NCBI GenBank assembly: GCA_037954235.1
Contig: JBBMOA010000021.1
Coordinates: 21,949,625-22,013,624, forward strand
DNA from: Aulostomus chinensis
Taxonomy: Eukaryota > Chordata > Actinopteri > Syngnathiformes > Aulostomidae
Reading direction: 5' to 3'
DNA length: 64,000 nucleotides
The notes beneath the pieces are model-generated. The model had not been told where the DNA came from and did no database searches. It was given only the letters and a program-made list of their open reading frames with translations. This document shows positions 56,900-64,000 of the stretch, one piece after another. Position 1 is the first letter of the stretch, and the number at the start of each line of letters is the position of its first letter. The position numbers and the translations under genes were made by a program.

Positions 56900-56978
56900 C
56901 AGGGGTCACTGTGGAGTTTGCATGTTCTGCTCATGTGTGCGTGGGTTTCCTGCCAGTGCTCGGGTTTCTTCGAGCACC
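56900..56978 (+). mobile_element. V-SINE central-domain scrap
   Basis: 'cactgtggagtttgcatgtt' followed by 'gtgcgtgggtttcctg' and 'gctcgggtttcttc' matches the conserved V domain of fish SINEs. The tRNA head and tail are missing; (TG)n follows. Confidence 0.75.
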
Positions 56979-56981
56979 ACA

Positions 56982-57003
56982 TATGTGTGTGTGTGTTTGT
57001 GTG

Positions 57004-57052
<49 letters not shown>

Positions 57053-57066
57053 TTGTGTGTGTATGT
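56982..57066. repeat. Compound (TG)n/TTTG microsatellite
   Basis: TG units are regularly interrupted by TTTG and TATG. Confidence 0.93.
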
Positions 57067-60000
57067 TAATAGTCCTGGGTGGGTTAACGGCAGAGGAGAC
57101 ATTTCTTTTATCTGTGTACAATGAAAATAAAGACTTCTACTTCTTCTGCTGCTTCCTCGTCACAGAGCTGCTTGCACTGCAAAGGTAGAACAACCAGAAT
57201 GTTGTGGGCTTCTTTCCTATCAAGGTCACTCCCAGGCTGCTGTATTACCACTAATACATACAGACGCTACTTCATTTACAACATCAAAAAATGTGCCAGG
57301 CTGTTTTGATTGTGGAGCCGATCTGACGGTTGCTTTCATCAGTCATACAAAAAATACAGAAGAACAATGTGTAGTTCAAACAACAGCCCATCTGATGGAT
57401 AACACGTTCGCACCATCCGGCAGACTTTAGTGAGGAATGCTGGGTGAAAGACTCATGGAGGGAAGTTCAACATTTTTCATTTGCTACTCACATTGCGATG
57501 AAAGAAAGCTGGTTGATAATCAGTTTTCCTTGAACACACACATTTCTGTGATAACACAGGAGTTTCCAGCTGGGTGACTTTTATGAACGATGCACAACAT
57601 TGCTCTGGATTTTATTATATGGATATTTTTCCAAATATGCTGGGTGTACTTTACTGTAGCTTATTCTCAGGTTATACCTTCAATGGCAAATGAACATTAC
57701 ATGAAAAGAATCCCCCCCCCCCCCCCTCACACACACACCCTTGTTATTCCATATAATCATGACAAATGCAAAACTACCAGGGACGAAGGACAGTCACAGA
57801 GGAAAGTGTCTGGATAGTCGACTGCTTGGTGACTTGGCAGCTGGGACATAAAAGCGAGCCTACATTTAGCTACAGACCTTCATCACTGAAGCAGCCTGCA
57901 CCATAATATTGTGTGTGTAGTGCATCATGTACATATGATAGTGTACTTGATGTGGGACTCAAAGCATGGAAAATTGCAAAGGTGAGAGCAAACCAAAGCG
58001 TGCAGCGCTCCTGCCCTCATCCTGTTATGGCCTTTATTCCCCACTTCCATTTGAGTGACAGTCAATTTCAAGTGTCACTGATGTATTGGAAAAAGCCACT
58101 CACAGGTGAGGAGAGGGGATCAAGACTGCAGCAGCTCAGGGATGCACTTCACACCACTCCTGCTGTCTGCTTTTGATGTAATTATACATTTCCACTCTAT
58201 CAATCATGATCCATCTTCATGCCCCACAAAGTCATGCTTTTGGTGTTCACACTATCAATTCCATTTATTTAGAAATGCACATTCTGCGCAGTACCCAGGC
58301 ACAGTCCAAGCTATTAGAGTGATTCGTCTCCAAAGTAATTATAAGTGCATTTTGCTGCAAAGAAACTGTACCCCTCGGAATGGACTCATTTTGGGACAAA
58401 ACCAATACACGTGACAGAGGCTAGCTGGGCCTCATCATACCAGAGCCATGCAGCATCTCAGCCAGAGTTGAAGTTGGCCAATGTTCTCAAAACTTAGCCA
58501 GCAAACCCTGCCAGCTGAATCCACACTCAGACATTCATCCACCCAGGTATTCTGTGGGGTAGTTGGTAAAAAAGTGGGATTTGACTTAACTGTGTTCCTG
58601 CTAATATCAGCAGGAGCCTGAAAGGGGAATATTAAAGTTACACTTTAAGTGCCCAAAGGAAATAGAGCCTTTTTCCAAAGAGGTCATCACACATTCAAAG
58701 CTCTTCTCTTCCATAACTCAACCTTTCAGCAGTGACAAATACAGACTCCTTATGTTCATCAACTCAGTAAAATATGTCTGAGTTAGTTCAGCAACTTCCA
58801 GGCAGTGACACACAGGCTGGATGGACACGAAAGACTGCAATGGCTGGCTTGATTTCAAGGCTAGAAAGTTTGGGTGTTCAGTGTATTGGAAAGCAAGGTA
58901 CAAAAGGGGCCGCGAGTGGACTTCATGGAAGAATGGATTCTCTCCATCCAGGATTTCATTATAGGCCCTCTTTTGTATTACATTTTCCTTCATCCTTTCA
59001 GTCTTGACCCTCTGCTCTGTCCCCTTCCATGCTAAAATGTCAAAAGGCCTCAATATAATACAGTTACTTGTTATTTGTATTGGGGTTTTGTAGATGATAC
59101 ATAGACATAAAATACATTTATATTTTCAAATTTTTTAAAATTAATTTTAAATTTATCAAATTAAAATATTTGATGTTTTCAAAAATAGTAGGCTGCACTA
59201 CTTTGCTAAAAAAAAAAGTTGTAGGAATTTTTTGTTCAACCTTCAAACATGCACATGATGAGCATCCACTGGGACTCAGCATTTTCAACACAAAGCTACA
59301 GTATGATTGCAGATTTCAATGTGAAGTTCTGTTTAGGATTGGCAATATTTCTTGTTGGAATTTCTTATGAAATTTAGAAAAAGAAATCTAGGTGAAATAT
59401 GAAGCAAAGGTTTTAGGGAAAACATCACAAACTTTAAACATTAAATCAAAAAGTCATGCCCTCAAATCACAAATCAATACCCTTGAATACAAAGATACAT
59501 GTAAACTGAAGTAATGATAATAATAATAATAATACCAGACACTGCAGCAGGACCATGACTGGGAGCCATACTGAGCTGGAGGCCTGCTTGAATGCAATGA
59601 ATTTGTAGTTGCTTTCAATATGGTAACAAATTCCTGTTCGCTCTACTGCCTCCAATAATTCCTGCATGTATTTGTTTGCATATCCTGTAGAATACAGATG
59701 ATTCCCCATTGCAGTTGCTACTAAAGCTAAAATATAGGGGTGTCTATGTCATGGTCATAATGGAATACATTTATCCACAGCTCTGCCTCTTAGTGATGAT
59801 TGCAGGATACCGCAGCCTAGAATTTTATCATTTGAAATAATGCTGATGTCTGTGGTGCTGCTGTTACTCCCCCCCTCGTTTTGTGTTCTCCCCTCCACTT
59901 GCCTCCTCTCACTCTCTGAGTTGGTGATTAGTGGGTGGCCCTGTCCATATCTCAGGCAGGCTCTTTCTGCCTCTGTGTCCTCCAGACAAGACCACCCCGC

Positions 60001-62562
60001 TGTATGCTTTCCTTTGCTCCTTATGCTGTGTTTGTATCTGTGGAGGGTGGAGGTCAAGGGCCAGTCACACAGAGCTACATTTATAGGATCTGTTAAAGAG
60101 AGCAGCCTTGACCAAACAAACGAGGACAAACTACAAGATATCACAAAGGTGGCTGTCGCGTGCTTGAAGTGATATTTCACCCAGTAAGGGTCCTTTCTTT
60201 TGATACCACTGTCGGGGGGAGAACTGATCAGGTGTTCATTTATTGCTGATGTCCCGATGCCTGTAATCCCAGCGACTGTTGACCACCTAAAAGAACACAC
60301 TGGCAGCAGCTTGAGTGGGGATTACAGAAGCTAAACTAATTTCAGTCTTGCAGTATGAATGTAAATATCTCAAGAGATGGGCTACAGGATCTGTAAAAGA
60401 AAAAAATGAAGTGATCCAACAGTGGAATCATCTAATACACAAGAAGATAAAGTACACAAACCCAAGGGGCAAAAGTACTACACATATTTGAGTAAGTAGA
60501 CAAGCAATATATCCATAGGAACAAATTGTGTTGAAATGTGTTTTCTTGTTTGGAAATATGACGAAAATAGCATGAAAATGTTTAGTCAAAGCCAAATTTA
60601 AGAAATATGTGCATATTAAACAGACATTTGAGTTGTGTGTCACATCTCAGTGGTTTAGGAGCTGCAGGATTCTTCCCTCTGTTCATCAGGTTTGGTCCAT
60701 CCAAAAGTGTTGTGGAGCTGAACAGATGGTGTGAGTTATGAGACTGGGTTGAAGTGGAAGAGAATTCCATTTAATTTTGTGCGGCACAAAATACCTGAGA
60801 AAAATCTTGAACTTCTCTGGCTTCAGGATTAACTGTGACTGGAGTGGGTGTGTAATTTTGATGTATGTAAATTTGTTAACTTTGTTTCAAAAGCCTGATG
60901 GAGATAATAGGTAAGATTTTTAACCAATGTTTTCCACTTCTCTGTAACATCAGAAGCCTCTCCTGGTGAATTATGCTTCTACTCTATTCTGTGGAATGTG
61001 ATGATGGCAGATGCTTTAGTTGTGATCTTCCTTTCAGATTGAAGGCATTAACACCATAATATGGGCCTGACTTGTAGGAATTAGTGGTGTCATAAACCCA
61101 TGCTAGCTTGGGCCTACACTTGCATGCATGACACAGTAATTAAATTTCCCTCTGTTCTCCAACTTGGAGAGAGATCCGACAGAGCTTCCATTCTATGGCT
61201 TCCAGAACAAGAGGTCTACCCACTAAGTGTATGTGTGTTGGTATGTGCTCGGGTGGAGGGGGCATTCTGTTTAGCTATCTTGGAAGGAAAAGAGAGGAAA
61301 TTGCCGTGTATGACATAAAATCATATGAAGTGTGGAGTGGAGTGCAAATATTTTGCCATGGTTATGTAAGAGTCAAGGTTACCTTTAGCCTTATTGAATG
61401 GCTATTGCTTAATGGCCGGTTTATCCATATATACAAATAATTCAACTAAGATCCTCCGATATTTCATCGGTATAATCATGGTGACGCTGAGCCAGCTGTT
61501 TCAGACTCACAAGACTTCCTAAAATCATCCTGGCATGAAGCTTGTCTTTGCAACGACTGAACGGGCCATTTTATCTGCTGTGATTCTTGCTTGCAGTGCA
61601 GGAACAATCCAACAATGTCCAGTCATGCCTGCCATTGCAATACCAGTTGGCCAGTCAAATGAATTCACAACATTATATTTTAAGTGAAAGTATTTAATTC
61701 ACATCAGTATGCTTGAATATGATGAATATTAAATTAGCAAAGGCATGTGTGCTCTTCTAAAGCCATTTTTAAATTGGAGCTCCGGCAGCTTAGTTAATAT
61801 GTTTGATGGGCAAACAGCTAAGTATTGGTTGGGAATGCGCTGACAGCTTGCTACGTGTTTGCTGTCAGTATCTGTTTCTGTCTCTGACAAACCAATTAAG
61901 TACAAACTGGAATATCTGAACAGACAGTCCAGAGTTTTGGAAGAGGCAGGAGAGAATCAGAAATGACATTTTCTCTGGCGAGCCTCCCTCCCTCCTGCCT
62001 GCCCGCCTGCTTCTGTGACCTAAAATGAATTGCTTACCACAAAAGGGGAAATACATCATTACTGAATTCAGTTCAAATAAATGGCAGTGGCATTCATCTA
62101 GGGGCTATTTTCTTTGCCTGGCCCACTCCTCATACAACTGTGACTAACTCATTGAGACAAGACATGTCCTGTCATGCATATTCACTGGGCATCAATCTCA
62201 GTTATCCTCTCACTTTAAGGCTGTCTTCCTCCCTGCTCACAAAAATAGGGTTTTGTCAATACCAATGAGAGAAAACCGAAGGGATTCTCAGGAGCAGCTC
62301 CGTGTGTTTTAACTTCTTTTCCTTTTTCAGGCCTTTTTACATTCCCTTTCCACCACCCCCCCCCCACTCCCCCCATCCCCAAAACTCAATTTAACATTTT
62401 GCAATTTTGATGCTTCTTGTAGGCATTTAGGGACCAAAGTTTAGACAGAAGTAGAACTTCATGACTCATATGGTTTTTGTTGAATGAACAGTGGGGCAAA
62501 GTAACAATTCTCTTGGAATCAGAGAAGTAAAGAATCTCCTCACATATCTGGGCACTGCTATA
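57067..62562. other. Gene-free stretch
   Basis: A C-run/CA run lies at 57713-57736 and (AAT)n at about 59516-59533. The 181-aa minus frame at 59755-60300 overlaps a 110-aa plus frame and has no visible domain. No transposon end was recognised. Confidence 0.55.
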
Positions 62563-62585
62563 AATATATATATATATATATATAT

Positions 62586-62661
<76 letters not shown>
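62563..62661. repeat. (TA)n-(GATA)n microsatellite
   Basis: About 11 TA units are followed by about 19 GATA units. (GATA)n is a common satellite-like motif in vertebrates, often enriched on sex chromosomes in some groups, but nothing here shows linkage. Confidence 0.96.
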
Positions 62662-63210
62662 CCTGCTGCTCTCACAAAAGCTGAGCTGGAGAAATACAGC
62701 CATAGTTAATTTTAGCCTTAGACATAGGGGCTGTGAGCACCACTGCGCTGCTGAAACTTATGAAAAGACAATGGCATGATTTGCTTTTGATCATAAGAGT
62801 TAATGTTGCCAGATCCTGCAATAAAAATGAGCAACCAGGTCTGTTTATGTGTAACGAGTCATTTAACTCTGAACGTATAACTGCGTATGTGGAGGGGAGA
62901 ATACGATAGGATATCCCTTTGACTGCTGGTGTTATGCACAGTGTCTTGAAGTTTTTTTATTCAGACAAGAGGACTGACAGAGACAGAGAGGACAGTGGTT
63001 ATTGCTTTGATGTGTTGTAGATGAAGGCACTATCATCGTGTGTGTGGGATTCAGCTGAGAGGATTCAAGCCCCCCGCTCAGCTGACCTTTGGGACATTCT
63101 TAGTTTCAGGTCCCCAAACTGAGGACATGACTGTATATTTTAATTTTGCCTGATATTAATTTATTAGCGGTGTCATTATGTAACAATGGAATTAGAACAG
63201 CAGTGCTGAT
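62662..63210. other. Gene-free stretch
   Basis: Nothing was recognised in this interval. Confidence 0.55.
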
Positions 63211-63249
63211 GTGAGTTCTGTTGTCTTGAGTTATGAGTTTGGATTAATA

Positions 63250-63640
63250 GAGGACACTCTTTTAAAGAGTCAGACGCAGACTCAGAATCCAGAGACACTC
63301 AGGGTTTCCTCAGTCCTGATCCGTACACAAATGATCCATCGGCACAGGCAACGGTACAGAGCGGGCAGGCAAAGGTCAGGGCAAATCAGGTCCATAACAG
63401 AAAAAACTGGCACCAAGGAGGGATGAAAGTGAGACACAGGTGAGGCGCACTAGGGCGGCGATAGAGAACCACACTCAAGGGCAGGAAGTGGAGGACTGGA
63501 AATGAGACAACAACAGCAACATAGAACCAAAATAAAAGCACAAGACATGAGGAATTAAAGGACAAAACAAACTATATACCTGGACAATACCTGAAGAGCA
63601 CATTGGAGAAGGGAGCATCACATACAAGTGATGTTCAGAG
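63250..63640. repeat. Purine/CA-rich dispersed repeat (unclassified)
   Basis: 'ggcaaaggtcagggcaaatc', 'gagacacaggtgaggcgcac', 'gggcaggaagtggaggactgg' and 'caaaataaaagcacaagaca' are of a style I recognise from fish LTR-like or 5' UTR-like repeats. Similar but weaker blocks occur at 24775-25000 and 25360-25650. It lies directly upstream of the RLE LINE segment. Confidence 0.4.
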
Positions 63641-63649
63641 GCTAGCGGA

Positions 63650-64000
63650 TCTGAGAGCAGACCGCAGCAAGACCCCAGAACAAGCACCAGGACAGCACCA
63701 AGTAATGACATGGTCCACACCTACTGGCTGAAGAAACTCACCGCATTCAATGAACATCTGGCAGCACAACTGAACCAGCTGCTGATTGATAGGACCCACC
63801 CAGGAGGGTGAATCCAAGAGAGGACAGTCCTGATCATGGAGGACCCCCAGGAAGGTGCGATCCCATCCACCTACTGGCCAAAAACCTGCCTCTGTACATG
63901 GAAGCTCCTGTCAGGCGTCATAGTGGCTAAGCTGAGTAGGCAGCGCTCGAACAGACACTTATTACCAGATGGATAGAGGCCGGGGTCTAGACCACCAGAC
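63650..64000 (+). pseudogene. RLE-type LINE reverse transcriptase, N-terminal part (3'-partial at window edge)
   Basis: The frame through 63707 reads YWLKKLTAFNEHLAAQLNQL, ERTVLIMEDPQEGAIPS and TCLCTWKLLSGVIVAKLS, corresponding to the pre-RT and first RT motifs (GRTVLIxKDP, NYRPITCL, WKLLSGI) of RLE-encoding LINEs. In-frame TGA (63809-63811) and TAG (63974-63976) show it is dead. It has the same orientation and probably the same family as the C-terminal piece at 1-1010, but with no overlap in sequence the two cannot be compared directly. Confidence 0.7.

Noticed and set aside
59755..60300. 181-aa minus-strand frame, one of the longest not assigned to a transposon
   Set aside because: It overlaps a 110-aa plus-strand frame, has no recognisable domain and no splice or promoter context. 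A protein search and RNA-seq would settle it.
62386..62703. Ser-Ile-Tyr-Leu repeat frame
   Set aside because: It is a translation of the (GATA)n microsatellite.

Overview
The window looks like teleost fish nuclear DNA. It carries fish-type V-SINEs, RTE-clade (Rex3-like) LINEs, a DD34E Tc1 element, BED-type hAT elements, a Ty3/gypsy element with ~1 kb LTRs, several solo LTRs and many long (GT)n, (TA)n and (GATA)n microsatellites. I found no convincing host protein exon, rRNA, intact tRNA or CRISPR array. The window is best read as intergenic or intronic DNA built from nested mobile elements. All family names come from recognition by eye, without any search.

Layout. 1-1010: 3' part of an RLE-type LINE. 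1045-3657: minus-strand Rex3-like LINE split by a 1.5-kb solo LTR (1399-2937, TSD CTAAC). 6844-7840: internally deleted hAT with a BED zinc finger. 10196-11620: SINE tail, (TA)n and Tc1 element. 11935-12172: tRNA-type SINE. 13185-22059: complete minus-strand Ty3/gypsy element (TSD TCTG, tRNA-Pro primer site, open gag, broken pol). 26459-29035: second Rex3-like LINE, split by a 956-bp solo LTR (27288-28243, TSD CATA). 30479-32000: third solo LTR (TSD CCAT). 35960-36275: LINE 3' fragment. 37361-38330: small BED hAT next to a V-SINE. 39440-40250: hAT transposase remnant. 44410-45620: 1.2-kb non-autonomous hAT. 45.6-63.2 kb: mostly unannotatable, with microsatellites and one V-SINE scrap. 63650-64000: reverse-transcriptase portion of an RLE-type LINE entering the right edge.

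How the parts work together. The gypsy element is the only near-complete expression unit. Its gag and protease frames overlap in a way that fits -1 ribosomal frameshifting: a G GGA AAC heptamer in the correct phase, a 5-nt spacer, then a perfect 10-bp stem whose 3' arm contains the gag stop. Its LTRs are roughly 2% diverged, so the insertion is fairly young, yet pol has about eight lesions. Everything else is partial, non-autonomous or reduced to a solo LTR. Target-site duplications allow the insertion order to be read at several loci.
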